Positions 53,361 through 62,237 of a stretch of DNA of 64,000 nt are shown piece by piece (position 1 is the stretch's first letter; the number at the start of each line of letters is the position of its first letter). The notes under the pieces are model-generated. The model was given only the letters and a program-made list of their open reading frames with translations, did no database searches and was not told where the DNA came from. The translations under genes were made by a program, and so were the position numbers. The DNA lies in the NCBI GenBank assembly GCA_039989895.1, contig JBDXGY010000001.1, forward strand, positions 62,001-126,000. The letters are read 5' to 3'. This DNA is from Hyphomicrobiales bacterium (GTDB lineage Bacteria; Pseudomonadota; Alphaproteobacteria; Rhizobiales; JACESI01).

Positions 53361-55424
53361 ATGGCAGACTATCGTTCAATATTAGATCGCGCGATTTCAG
53401 GCTTAACTGAAAACACCGAAGATGCCCGTCGCACAATTTATGACAAGGCCAGAGGCGCACTCATGCGTCAACTCTCGTCTCTCGAGCCTCCGCTTTCACC
53501 TGCCGAAATCTCAAAACAGCGCCTCCAACTTGAAGAAGCTGTAAGGGATACGGAAAACGGATTTAATGGAATATCTGATCTCGAAAGTGCCGTTTCAGAT
53601 GCTGTCAATAATATTGAAGCCGATGTGCCAACAATGGAACAGCCTGAACCTGTGGCTGAACCAACACCTGAAGCCGTAGCTGAACCAACGCCTGAACCCG
53701 TAGCTGAACCAATACCCGAACCCGTAGCTGAACCAATACCCGAACCCATAGTTGAGCCAACACCCGAACCCATAGTTGAGCCAACACCTGAACCCATAGT
53801 TGAGCCAACACCTGAACCAGTCACCGAGACAACACCAGAAAATGCCGAAATGCCAACGGCAATAACGGATCCTGATCTTGATCCTTTAATTGCCCTAGCT
53901 GAAAATTTATCTAATCAAACAGGCGATGCACCATCTCTTGAAGAAGCTATGCCTGACGTTGAACAGCTCACTAAAGCAAGTATTCCAGATATACCAGAAG
54001 TTCCAGAAGTTCCAGAAGTTCCAGATACGACACTAGAACTAAAGGGTCTCGACATCATTGAAGAAGCCGAGCAAACCCTTAAAGGCATTGATGCCGAAAA
54101 CTTAAACCCATTGGACGAATTGAAGCAAACAATAGCAGAAGACACTCTGCCTGATGTGGATGTATCAAATTTTCCGGATATCAATGAACCAAGCACAACA
54201 TTAGATACCCCCGACGATCAAACACCCCTCGATGAGATAGAAGCACTCGCCGATACACAAACATCCGAGATGCCTGAGGAATTTGATTCATCAGAGACAC
54301 CAAATATCAGTGAGGCCAATAGTGATGAGGCCGCTCTCGTTGCAGCCGCTGAGAAAAACCCAAGCAGCAAAGGTCTGTTTTGGATTTTAACATTACTCAT
54401 TATCTTTGGCATAGGTGCTTTTGGCTGGGCCAAGCGTGATGCACTAGAACCAACAATTGCACCGCTCTTTGAAAAAGTACAAAAATCGACCACCGACTTC
54501 TTTAGTTCACTAACGCAAAAAGAAGAAACCGTAACGACACCAACCGCAACAAATGAAAATGCATCTGACCTTCCACAAAAAGCTGAAGACCGTATTTTAG
54601 ACACACCATTAGAGGTCGCTCCTAAAGAAACTGAGCAAATCAGCGCACCAGAAATAACGCCTGGAAATAGGATCACCCTGCCAACTGAAGAGCCTGCGAG
54701 CGTGCCTTCAAACACACCATCCCTACCCTCCTCTACTTCTGAGGCGGAAACAGTTACACCGGTCGTGCCAAACGTTGAAACACCGAAGGAAGAGCCTATT
54801 GTAACGCCGCCAAATAATACTGATGCGTCACAAGCGCCCGCTGACACAACACAGGCAACAACAACGCCTGTCACAAATATTTTTACAGCCAGCGCTATAT
54901 TTTATGAAGAGCGGAAAGATTCAGGGCGCCCCGATGTATCAACAGGTAATGTAACATGGGAACTCATCCCAGAGGGCAGTGAAGTTATTGGCTCAACGAG
55001 CCTGCCTTCAGTGCGCGGTAACGCGCGCGTTCAAAACCGCGATTTAAATGTGCGTTTTGAGATCATGCGCAATCTTGATGAAGCACTACCCGCCAGCCAT
55101 TTGATCGAGATCGAATTTAAAACCGGACAGCTTTTTGCTAATGACAGCATTAATAATGTTGCCGGTGTTTTGATGAAAGAAAATGAACAAGATAATGGCC
55201 AGCAATTAATCGGCGCGGTCGTCAAAGTATCTGACAATGTTTTCTGGATAGCCATGTCAGCTCGTGCGGCCGACCTCGCCAGCAATGTCGACGCGATAAA
55301 GAAACTTAAGTGGTTCGATATCCCAGTAACTTTTGCCAGCGGGAAACGGGCAATATTAACTTTGGAAAAAAGCGCAGCTGGCACGAAAGCTTTAGAACAA
55401 GCATTCATCTCTTGGGAGAAATAA
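53361..55424 (+). CDS. single-pass membrane protein with Pro/Glu repeats, unknown function
   Basis: The 687-residue protein has a cytoplasmic-looking N-terminal third beginning ADYRSILDRAISGLTENTEDARRTIYDKAR, an 8-residue repeat region PEPVAEPT/PEPIVEPT (about residues 95-158), an acidic low-complexity part, one membrane helix (about 338-356), a second Thr/Pro-rich stretch and a globular C-terminal domain of about 185 residues (ASAIFYEERKDSGRPDVS onward). Similar proteins lie behind purA in other Rhizobiales as I recall. The extended linker suits a protein spanning the periplasm. No function is recognised. Confidence 0.8.
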   Translation: MADYRSILDRAISGLTENTEDARRTIYDKARGALMRQLSSLEPPLSPAEISKQRLQLEEAVRDTENGFNGISDLESAVSDAVNNIEADVPTMEQPEPVAEPTPEAVAEPTPEPVAEPIPEPVAEPIPEPIVEPTPEPIVEPTPEPIVEPTPEPVTETTPENAEMPTAITDPDLDPLIALAENLSNQTGDAPSLEEAMPDVEQLTKASIPDIPEVPEVPEVPDTTLELKGLDIIEEAEQTLKGIDAENLNPLDELKQTIAEDTLPDVDVSNFPDINEPSTTLDTPDDQTPLDEIEALADTQTSEMPEEFDSSETPNISEANSDEAALVAAAEKNPSSKGLFWILTLLIIFGIGAFGWAKRDALEPTIAPLFEKVQKSTTDFFSSLTQKEETVTTPTATNENASDLPQKAEDRILDTPLEVAPKETEQISAPEITPGNRITLPTEEPASVPSNTPSLPSSTSEAETVTPVVPNVETPKEEPIVTPPNNTDASQAPADTTQATTTPVTNIFTASAIFYEERKDSGRPDVSTGNVTWELIPEGSEVIGSTSLPSVRGNARVQNRDLNVRFEIMRNLDEALPASHLIEIEFKTGQLFANDSINNVAGVLMKENEQDNGQQLIGAVVKVSDNVFWIAMSARAADLASNVDAIKKLKWFDIPVTFASGKRAILTLEKSAAGTKALEQAFISWEK
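53644..53835 (+). repeat. 24-bp tandem coding repeat (8 units)
   Basis: Eight units of 24 bases encode PEPVAEPT and close variants (PEAVAEPT, PEPVAEPI, PEPIVEPT, PEPVTETT). Neighbouring units are nearly identical in DNA, including silent positions, which points to recent duplication. Because the unit is a multiple of three, copy number can change without breaking the frame. Confidence 0.9.
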
Positions 55425-55426
55425 GT

Positions 55427-55451
55427 CGCCTAATCGATCAATGATTAGGCG
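55427..55451. terminator. hairpin between convergent genes, possible terminator
   Basis: CGCCTAATC-gatcaat-GATTAGGCG is a perfect 9-bp inverted repeat lying just after the stop of the Pro/Glu-repeat gene and overlapping the last codons of the convergent rpoH. Neither side has a T-tract, so intrinsic termination is uncertain; it may serve to protect or end both transcripts. Confidence 0.5.
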
Positions 55452-56349
55452 CTTCAATCGCTTCAATATTTGATTGCAGCGATTCACGAGAGAGGCGTTT
55501 TACAGCGCGTTGAACTTTCTCAAACGCGCGCACCTCAATTTGGCGTATTCTTTCACGACTGACGCCAAACTCTTCGGAAAGCTGCTCTAACGTTAAAGAT
55601 GGCTCTTCTATACGCCGAGCCTGAAAAATGCGCGTTTCACGCTCATCAAGCACATCAATTGCTTCTTTCAAAAGCGCACGGCGATGATCAAGCTCTTCTT
55701 GCTGCTCATAGATCACATCAGGCGTATCGCCTTCATCGACCAACCAGTCTTGAAACTCCCCTGCTCCATCCTCTGTACGAATAGGCGCATTAAGTGACTT
55801 ATCACCTGACATGCGTTGGTTCATTGAAAGCACGTCGCTTTCAGAGACACCGAGGCGGGTGGCAATTGTAGTCACCTGTTCAGGGCGCAAATCGCCATCT
55901 TCAACGGCTTGAATTTGCCCTTTAACTTTACGTAAGTTGAAAAATAACCGTTTCTGGCTGGCGGTTGTACCTATTTTCACAAGCGACCAAGAACGAAGGA
56001 CATATTCCTGAATAGAGGCTTTAATCCACCACATCGCATAGGTGGCTAGGCGAAATCCTTTGTCGGGGTCAAATTTTTTCACGGCCTGCATCAGCCCGAC
56101 ATTACCCTCTGAAACAACCTCGCCAATCGGCAATCCGTAACCCCGATATCCCATCGCCACTTTAGCAACCAGTCGCAAATGGCTTGTAACCATTTTCTCG
56201 ACCGCAGCTCTATCACCGTGTTCCTGATATGCTTTCGCCAACATGAACTCTTCTTGAGGTTCAAGCATGGGGTATTTGCGAACCTCAGAAAGGTATGAAG
56301 ACAGACCGCCATCACCTGATGAAATTGTCGGAAGATTGCCTTGCGCCAT
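55438..56349 (-). CDS. rpoH: heat-shock sigma factor RpoH
   Basis: The 303-residue sigma-32 directs heat-shock transcription. Region 1.2 and 2 are at about 50-120 (EVVSEGNVGLMQAVKKFDPDKGFRLATYAMWWIKA follows the sigma-70 pattern), the RpoH box QKRLFFNLRK is near residue 131, and region 4 (LEQLSEEFGVSRERIRQIEVRA) is near 255. Length and box identify RpoH rather than RpoD. AAAGGA precedes ATG by 6 bases. Alphaproteobacteria often have two rpoH genes; which one this is cannot be told. Confidence 0.96.
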   Translation of the reverse strand: MAQGNLPTISSGDGGLSSYLSEVRKYPMLEPQEEFMLAKAYQEHGDRAAVEKMVTSHLRLVAKVAMGYRGYGLPIGEVVSEGNVGLMQAVKKFDPDKGFRLATYAMWWIKASIQEYVLRSWSLVKIGTTASQKRLFFNLRKVKGQIQAVEDGDLRPEQVTTIATRLGVSESDVLSMNQRMSGDKSLNAPIRTEDGAGEFQDWLVDEGDTPDVIYEQQEELDHRRALLKEAIDVLDERETRIFQARRIEEPSLTLEQLSEEFGVSRERIRQIEVRAFEKVQRAVKRLSRESLQSNIEAIEAPNH

Positions 56350-56487
56350 TCACAAATCCTTTGGTCTTGCCGTCTATCGATAGAGAACCCATCGACACTG
56401 ATATCATATCATATAAGAATTATATCAATTATTTTCAAAAAACTAATCAAAAATATGGCAATTCAGTCTCATTCAAGCAAAGACTTT

Positions 56488-56511
56488 AAGGGCCACCAAA
56501 AGGCGGCCCTT
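56488..56511 (-). terminator. possible terminator after serA
   Basis: AAGGGCC and GGCCCTT form a 7-bp stem around a 10-base loop, 13 bp after the serA stop. The minus-strand T-run after it is short, so it may be a weak terminator. Confidence 0.6.
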
Positions 56512-56523
56512 ACAATTCATGGA

Positions 56524-58110
56524 TTAAAATTGAAGCGATTTCACCTGAATAACACCTTCAAGCGTACCAATATCTCGCAATAAATCTTCCGAAATATCAC
56601 CATCAACAGCAAGAAGTGCGATTGCTTCATTGTCTTGCTCTTTGCGGCCAAGATTAAAAGTAGCAACATTCACGTCATATTTGCCAAGCATTGTTCCAAG
56701 GCGACCGATGAAGCCAGGCTTATCATAATTGGTGATATAGAGCATGTTGGATGAGAATCCACCGTCCATATTGATGCCTTTAATCTGAATAATCCGCAAC
56801 TTACCATCTGAGAAAACAGTGCCAGCCACTGAGCGTTCTTGTTTCTCCGTTGTTATCGTCAAACGGATATAATTCTCATAAGCACCCTCTTGTGCGCGAG
56901 CCACTTCCTCGATTTTAATACCACGATCACGAGCAACGACTGGCGCAGAAACCATATTCACCGTCTGTAATAAAGGTTGCATCAATCCTGAAAGAGCCGC
57001 AGCCGTCAAAGCCTTGGTATTCATTTCAGCAACATCACCTTCATACTCGATACGAACTGACTTAATACCCGTTTCCGTGGCTTGACCGGCGAACAGACCA
57101 AGATTTTCTGCAAGCTTAACAAAAGGCGTCAGCTTCGGTGCTTCTTCAGCAGTGATTGAAGGCATATTCAGCGCATTGCTCACAGCACCTTTCATCAAAT
57201 ATTCTGACATTTGCTCAGCAACCTGCAAGGCCACATTTTCTTGTGCTTCAGAAGTCGCCGCACCTAGGTGAGGTGTGCAAACCACATTTGGTAAATCAAA
57301 CAAAACGTTTTCATTCGCAGGCTCTACTTCAAAAACATCAATCGCAGCTCCCGCCACTTTGCCAGCTTTCAACGCTTCAGCCAGATCAGCCTCAACAATC
57401 AAACCACCACGGGCACAATTGATAATACGAACACCGTCTTTCATTTTTGCAATGGCTGCGGCATCAATAATATTGCGGGTTTTATCTGTGAGTGGCGTGT
57501 GCATCGTGATGAAATCAGCACGCGCAAAAAGCTCGTCCAATTCCACCTTTTCAATGCCCATATCAGACGCACGTTCAGGGGTTAAAAATGGGTCAAAGGC
57601 AACCACTTTCATTTTCAAACCAAGAGCGCGATCAGCAACAATAGAACCGATGTTACCCGCGCCAATAATGCCGAGCACTTTGGATGTTACTTCAACGCCC
57701 ATAAATTTGGACTTTTCCCATTTGCCTTTTTGTGTCGACATATCCGCTGCCGGTATTTGCCGAGCAACAGCAAACATCATCGCAATTGCATGTTCAGCTG
57801 TGGTGATTGAGTTACCAAAAGGCGTGTTCATAACAATGATGCCTTTCGCTGATGCGCTAGGTATATCAACGTTATCAACGCCAATACCTGCACGTCCGAT
57901 AACTTTAAGATTATCAGCAGCCGCAATAATTTTTTCCGTTACCTTTGTCGCAGAGCGAATAGCCAGACCATCATATTGACCGATGACTTCAAGAAGTTTG
58001 TCTTTGTCTTTGCCAAGGTCTGGCTGGAAATCAACTTCAACGCCGTGGTCTTTAAAAATCTGAACGGCTGTTGGAGAAAGTTTATCTGAAATGAGTACAC
58101 GAGGTGCCAT
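56524..58110 (-). CDS. serA: D-3-phosphoglycerate dehydrogenase
   Basis: SerA oxidises 3-phosphoglycerate in the first step of serine synthesis. The 528-residue protein has the long (type I) form: substrate and NAD domains with LGIIGAGNIGSIVADRALGL near 146, CARGGLIVEADLAEAL near 231 with the active Arg, His near 282 in CTPHLGAATSEAQENVA, then an intervening domain and a C-terminal ACT domain (about 455-528). AGGAACTCCTCCT precedes ATG. serC lies 77 bp upstream on the same strand, so the two serine genes form an operon behind the structured leader. Confidence 0.97.
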   Translation of the reverse strand: MAPRVLISDKLSPTAVQIFKDHGVEVDFQPDLGKDKDKLLEVIGQYDGLAIRSATKVTEKIIAAADNLKVIGRAGIGVDNVDIPSASAKGIIVMNTPFGNSITTAEHAIAMMFAVARQIPAADMSTQKGKWEKSKFMGVEVTSKVLGIIGAGNIGSIVADRALGLKMKVVAFDPFLTPERASDMGIEKVELDELFARADFITMHTPLTDKTRNIIDAAAIAKMKDGVRIINCARGGLIVEADLAEALKAGKVAGAAIDVFEVEPANENVLFDLPNVVCTPHLGAATSEAQENVALQVAEQMSEYLMKGAVSNALNMPSITAEEAPKLTPFVKLAENLGLFAGQATETGIKSVRIEYEGDVAEMNTKALTAAALSGLMQPLLQTVNMVSAPVVARDRGIKIEEVARAQEGAYENYIRLTITTEKQERSVAGTVFSDGKLRIIQIKGINMDGGFSSNMLYITNYDKPGFIGRLGTMLGKYDVNVATFNLGRKEQDNEAIALLAVDGDISEDLLRDIGTLEGVIQVKSLQF

Positions 58111-58187
58111 AGGAGGAGTTCCTTTTGTCTTTTAACCGACCAATGCCGGATTAGCCTTTATCAGGCCATGAGAGTTTGAAAGGTAAA

Positions 58188-59360
58188 TTAAGCAGACTTT
58201 GCTGAAGCTTTAAGAGTGGCAAATGCCCAATCGAGCCATCCGGTCAGTGCTTTAAGGTCATCGGCTTCAACTGTTCCACCTGCCCAGATACGAAGTCCGG
58301 CTGGTGCATCGCGATAAGCCCCGATATCATAAGCAACGCCTTCTTGATCGAGAAGTGCTGTTATCTTTTTCGCAAAAGCTGCCTGTTCATCAGTATCAAG
58401 CGCAGCAATTTCAGAATCTGAAATCACCAGACACACTGACGTGTTGGAGCGAGTGGCTGGATCATCAGCCAAAAAATCAACCCAATCGGTTGTTTCAACC
58501 CAATCATTCAGTACAGCAAAGTTAGCGTCCGCACGGGCACAAAGTCCTGAATAGCCGCCAACAGATCGCGCCCAGTTCAGGGCATCAAGATAATCTTCAA
58601 CACACAACATAGAAGGCGTATTGATGGTTGCGCCGGTAAAGATACCTTCGATCAATTTGCCACCTTTAGTGAGGCGGAAAATCTTAGGTAAAGGCCATGA
58701 CGGCGTATAGCTTTCAAGGCGTTCAACAGCGCGTGGTGACAGAATGATAACACCGTGGCCGCCTTCACCGCCCAGCACTTTTTGCCAAGAGTAAGTGACA
58801 ACATCGAGTTTATCCCACGCCATATCCTGCGCAAAAACCGCTGATGTCGCATCACAAAGCGTGAGGCCTGCGCGGTCGCTTGCAATCCAGTCGCCATTAG
58901 GAACCCGTGCACCAGAGGTTGTGCCATTCCATGTAAAGCAAACATCATCGTCAAAATTAACCGCGCCAAGATCCGGCAAGTGGCCATAATCAGCATGAAG
59001 CGAGGTTACATTCTCAAGCTTCAATTGCTTGGTCACATCGCTGACCCAGCCCGCGCCAAAGCTTTCCCATGATAACATGGTCACACCGCGTGCGCCGAGC
59101 ATAGTCCACATGGCCATTTCGAAAGCACCAGTATCTGAAGCTGGCACAATGCCAATTCGATAGTCATCCGGCACGCCTAAAAGAGCGCGCGTCTCGTCAA
59201 TGGCTTGTTTGAGTTTTGATTTGCCAATTTTTGCCCGATGAGAACGGCCAAGTGCCGCATCTTGGAGGGCATCAAGTGACCAATTAGGTCTTTTAGCACA
59301 AGGGCCAGAAGAAAAACGCGGATTTTCCGGCCGCGCAGCCGGTTTCATTGTATCTGTCAT
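58188..59360 (-). CDS. serC: phosphoserine aminotransferase
   Basis: SerC makes 3-phosphoserine from 3-phosphohydroxypyruvate and glutamate, a PLP enzyme. The 390-residue protein has the PLP lysine in [13 protein letters not shown] (Lys194), [16 protein letters not shown] near 144 and [15 protein letters not shown] near 71. The alphaproteobacterial form is somewhat longer at the C-terminus than E. coli SerC (about 360). It is followed by serA and preceded by a structured leader whose second hairpin holds the GAGG before the ATG. Confidence 0.96.
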   Translation of the reverse strand: MTDTMKPAARPENPRFSSGPCAKRPNWSLDALQDAALGRSHRAKIGKSKLKQAIDETRALLGVPDDYRIGIVPASDTGAFEMAMWTMLGARGVTMLSWESFGAGWVSDVTKQLKLENVTSLHADYGHLPDLGAVNFDDDVCFTWNGTTSGARVPNGDWIASDRAGLTLCDATSAVFAQDMAWDKLDVVTYSWQKVLGGEGGHGVIILSPRAVERLESYTPSWPLPKIFRLTKGGKLIEGIFTGATINTPSMLCVEDYLDALNWARSVGGYSGLCARADANFAVLNDWVETTDWVDFLADDPATRSNTSVCLVISDSEIAALDTDEQAAFAKKITALLDQEGVAYDIGAYRDAPAGLRIWAGGTVEADDLKALTGWLDWAFATLKASAKSA

Positions 59361-59440
59361 AGTCTATCCTCACAGATAGTTTGCCCTTCGTTGGGGAAGG
59401 GTGTCCCACCTGCGGAGATATATTTTTGGGATGAAGGTGT
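59361..59440 (-). promoter_or_regulatory. serC leader RNA (probable serC motif)
   Basis: Just before the serC ATG lie two hairpins on the minus strand. CTATC/GATAG around TGTGAG (59364-59379) contains the GAGG ribosome-binding site, and CCCTTC/GAAGGG (59384-59401) stands just upstream. A GGTG-containing stretch precedes them. This fits the serC RNA motif described upstream of serC in alphaproteobacteria (Corbino and colleagues). Folding so as to hide GAGG could control translation of serC-serA. The name is from memory of the motif, not from a search. Confidence 0.65.
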
Positions 59441-59507
59441 CAATTGCTAAAAAGCGGTAATGACCAATTTATTTTGCAACGCAGCAAAATAAGCTTTAGT
59501 GCAAACA

Positions 59508-59535
59508 AAAAGCGGCGGGAAAACCCACCGCTTTT
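59508..59535 (-). terminator. intrinsic terminator after the porin-like gene
   Basis: AAAAGCGGCGGG-aaaa-CCCACCGCTTTT is a 12-bp stem with one mismatch. On the minus strand the last arm runs into TTTTTGTTT. It lies just after the outer membrane protein gene and ahead of serC. Confidence 0.9.
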
Positions 59536-59560
59536 AAAATCTATAAACCGTATCTATCTT

Positions 59561-60430
59561 TTATTTAAAGATAGGCGAAGGCGCTTGATAAGAAGGTTTA
59601 GCACCACCGAATGTATAGCGAAGACCAATTCGCAACTCGTGGCCATCTAGATCATCTGATACGATTGGACCAACAGCAGTCTGAGCAACATCACCACCAT
59701 TGATGCGCGTATAGCGATAAGAGCCATCAAGCGCGAGGTTGTCATTCAACTCATACGACAAACCAGCTTGTAGGTTCCAAGCAAAACGAAGGTCATCTTC
59801 ACCTTCGAAAAGCTGATTTGCTTCAGTTGATGGGTTAGCAGCAGCAAGTTCAAGAGGGTCTGCACCAGGCGTGTTACCAGCTGTTGGGTTATTTGAGCTA
59901 ATGAACGTACCATAATTAAGATAAGCGAAACCAACACCACCGCCAACATAAGGCGTAAAGCCATTAAAGCTGCCTGCATCAATATAAGCATTTGCAAAGA
60001 ATGTAGACAGGTCAAGTGTTTGGTCTAGGCCTAATGTACGGTCACCAATTGTTGGGAATGCTAGACAAGCACCACACTCAATTGTTCCGTCAAGGTCTTT
60101 ATTCGTTCTGTGATCCGCTGTTAGGTCAAACCGTAGGTATTTACGGAATTTATAACCAATACCACCGCCAAAGACGAGAGCATTCTCAGCATTTTCATTA
60201 TCAAATCCAGAACTGAAACCAGCTACATCATTTTGAAAGACAGTATCAGGCTCAGACCAGATAGAATATCCGATATCACCACGCAGATAAAAACCACCAC
60301 CTGCTGCTGCAACAACCGGTTTGTGCTCGATGACGGGCGCTGGCGGGTCCAGATCTGCCGCTATAGCGATAACTGACGACAAAGCTGTCGCGCTCAAAGC
60401 GACAATGCCGACTTTTAAAAAACGGCTCAT
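59561..60430 (-). CDS. porin-like outer membrane beta-barrel protein (Omp25/31 type)
   Basis: The 289-residue protein has a signal peptide ending near AIAAD, followed by a Pro-rich stretch and an 8-strand-like beta barrel (GGFYLRGDIGYSIWSEP onward, YVGGGVGFAYLNYG in the middle, LRIGLRYTFGG at the end). It resembles Omp25/Omp31 proteins of Brucella and relatives. A short tail KPSYQAPSPIFK follows the last strand, so the usual terminal aromatic residue is not the last residue. AGAGGA precedes ATG by 7 bases. It has its own terminator and a long AT-rich upstream region. Confidence 0.88.
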   Translation of the reverse strand: MSRFLKVGIVALSATALSSVIAIAADLDPPAPVIEHKPVVAAAGGGFYLRGDIGYSIWSEPDTVFQNDVAGFSSGFDNENAENALVFGGGIGYKFRKYLRFDLTADHRTNKDLDGTIECGACLAFPTIGDRTLGLDQTLDLSTFFANAYIDAGSFNGFTPYVGGGVGFAYLNYGTFISSNNPTAGNTPGADPLELAAANPSTEANQLFEGEDDLRFAWNLQAGLSYELNDNLALDGSYRYTRINGGDVAQTAVGPIVSDDLDGHELRIGLRYTFGGAKPSYQAPSPIFK

Positions 60431-60711
60431 TGAGAAATCCTCTTCTTACTGTTTGCCACAAATGGTAGCCAAGATTAAACCCAGCGTTGCAGAGGATAAT
60501 GAGCCAAAATACTTAAAGTGTTATTAACCACGTAGATTAATCATAATGCTTAACAAAAAAAACGTGTAAATCATAAAACACAACAAGTAATCGTTAATAT
60601 TTTTTCGGGAAATATTAATTTTATATTAAAATAGGCGGCATAAAGCATAGCCAAAGACCAAAGAGACAAAACAAAACAGAAATTTAATTATTAAATAGCC
60701 AATGATAAGGC

Positions 60712-62058
60712 TTAGGCCGCAGATTTCGCAACAGCATCGATAATATCATCGACCACGCCTTCTACCGTTGTGTTGTCATCGCCTTCGGCCATAACCCGGA
60801 TAAGCGGCTCTGTTCCTGATTTGCGGATAACCACGCGGCCAGCATTGCCAAGTTTCAAACGCCCATCATCAATGGCTTGCTTCACCTTGTCATCCTCAAG
60901 CGGCTCACCGCCGGTGTAACGTGCATTTTTGAGAATTTGCGGGACACGCTCAAAGCGGTGACATACTTCGCTCACTGGCTTATCTTCATTCACGACAACC
61001 GATAACACCTGAAGGGCGGCCACAAGGCCATCGCCTGTGGTTGAATAATCAGATAAAACGATATGCCCCGATTGTTCACCACCTACATTAAAACCATTTT
61101 GACGCATGTGCTCGACAACATAACGGTCGCCAACCTTTGTACGCGCAAGAGCAATTTTCTGGTCGTTTAAGAAGCGCTCAAGACCAAGGTTTGACATGAC
61201 CGTGGCAACAATACCATCTTTAGAAAGACGCTCGCTCTTCTTCCATGATTGACCGATAACCGCCATCAACTGGTCGCCATCGACCACATTGCTTTTTTCA
61301 TCGACAATAATAACCCGGTCCGCATCACCATCGAGCGCGATGCCAATATCTGCGCGCACTTCGCGCACCTTGCGGCGCAAAAGATCCGTATTGGTTGAAC
61401 CGCATTCCTTATTGATATTCATGCCATTTGGTTCAACACCAAGCGAGATTACCTCAGCGCCCAGTTCCCATAATACTTCCGGTGCCGCCTTGTATGCCGC
61501 ACCATTTGAACAATCGATCGCAACACGCAAACCTTCAAAACTGATGCCACGCGGTAAAGTGCGTTTGGCATATTCCACATAACGCTCAACAGTTCCCTCA
61601 ACCCTGCGCGCGCGACCAAGATCGCTACTATTAGCAAGTTGACTCGTGAGGTCACTATCAATCATTTTCTCAATACGTTGTTCCAAATCATCTGACAGTT
61701 TATAGCCATCTGGTCCAAAAAGCTTGATGCCATTATCAGAAAACACATTGTGTGACGCAGAAATCATCACACCAATATCCCCGCGCATAGAGCGCGTTAG
61801 CATCGCAACACCTGGCGTGGGAATAGGTCCCAACTGCAAAACATCGACACCGACAGATGTAAAACCTGCCACAAGGGCTGTTTCGATCATATATCCTGAA
61901 AGGCGCGTATCTTTACCAATGACCACCCTATGACGATGGTCACCATTCTTAAAGATTAACCCAGCCGCCATACCAACCTTCATGGCTATGTCTGGAGTAA
62001 TCGGCCAGGCATTTGCTTGGCCGCGAATACCGTCAGTTCCAAAATATTTGCGCACCAT
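60712..62058 (-). CDS. glmM: phosphoglucosamine mutase
   Basis: GlmM interconverts glucosamine-6-phosphate and glucosamine-1-phosphate toward UDP-GlcNAc. The start is ATG 62058 ([13 protein letters not shown]), with AGGG 8 bases upstream; a frame to 62076 has no such site. The 448-residue protein has the phospho-Ser loop ISASHN at 99-104 with Ser102, ALDGDADR with metal-binding Asp near 242, and GGEQSGH near 325. Length is normal. It follows ftsH on the same strand but is separated by a terminator. Confidence 0.97.
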   Translation of the reverse strand: MVRKYFGTDGIRGQANAWPITPDIAMKVGMAAGLIFKNGDHRHRVVIGKDTRLSGYMIETALVAGFTSVGVDVLQLGPIPTPGVAMLTRSMRGDIGVMISASHNVFSDNGIKLFGPDGYKLSDDLEQRIEKMIDSDLTSQLANSSDLGRARRVEGTVERYVEYAKRTLPRGISFEGLRVAIDCSNGAAYKAAPEVLWELGAEVISLGVEPNGMNINKECGSTNTDLLRRKVREVRADIGIALDGDADRVIIVDEKSNVVDGDQLMAVIGQSWKKSERLSKDGIVATVMSNLGLERFLNDQKIALARTKVGDRYVVEHMRQNGFNVGGEQSGHIVLSDYSTTGDGLVAALQVLSVVVNEDKPVSEVCHRFERVPQILKNARYTGGEPLEDDKVKQAIDDGRLKLGNAGRVVIRKSGTEPLIRVMAEGDDNTTVEGVVDDIIDAVAKSAA

Positions 62059-62181
62059 AGTCAAACCCTGTTCCATATTTAATCAAGCAAAGAAAACCTT
62101 CTATACCTGATTGTCCTTAAATATTTGCGAAATTCCTGCAAATACAATTAAAGCATCACCTTTGACATTTTTCGTGAACAC

Positions 62182-62213
62182 AAAAGGCCCTTGATTACGA
62201 TCAAGAGCCTTTT
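62182..62213 (-). terminator. intrinsic terminator between ftsH and glmM
   Basis: AAAAGGCcCTTGAT-tacg-ATCAAGaGCCTTTT forms a 14-bp stem with one mismatch, followed by a short T-run. It lies 25 bp after the ftsH stop, so glmM probably has its own promoter. Confidence 0.82.
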
Positions 62214-62237
62214 GTATGTTTAAAATTAGGCGAAAAA

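Noticed and set aside
53468-53824. Antisense open frame of Gly/Ser/Thr repeats opposite the Pro/Glu repeat
   Set aside because: It is the complement of the 24-bp tandem repeat and has no start signal; the plus-strand frame has a clear start and end domains.
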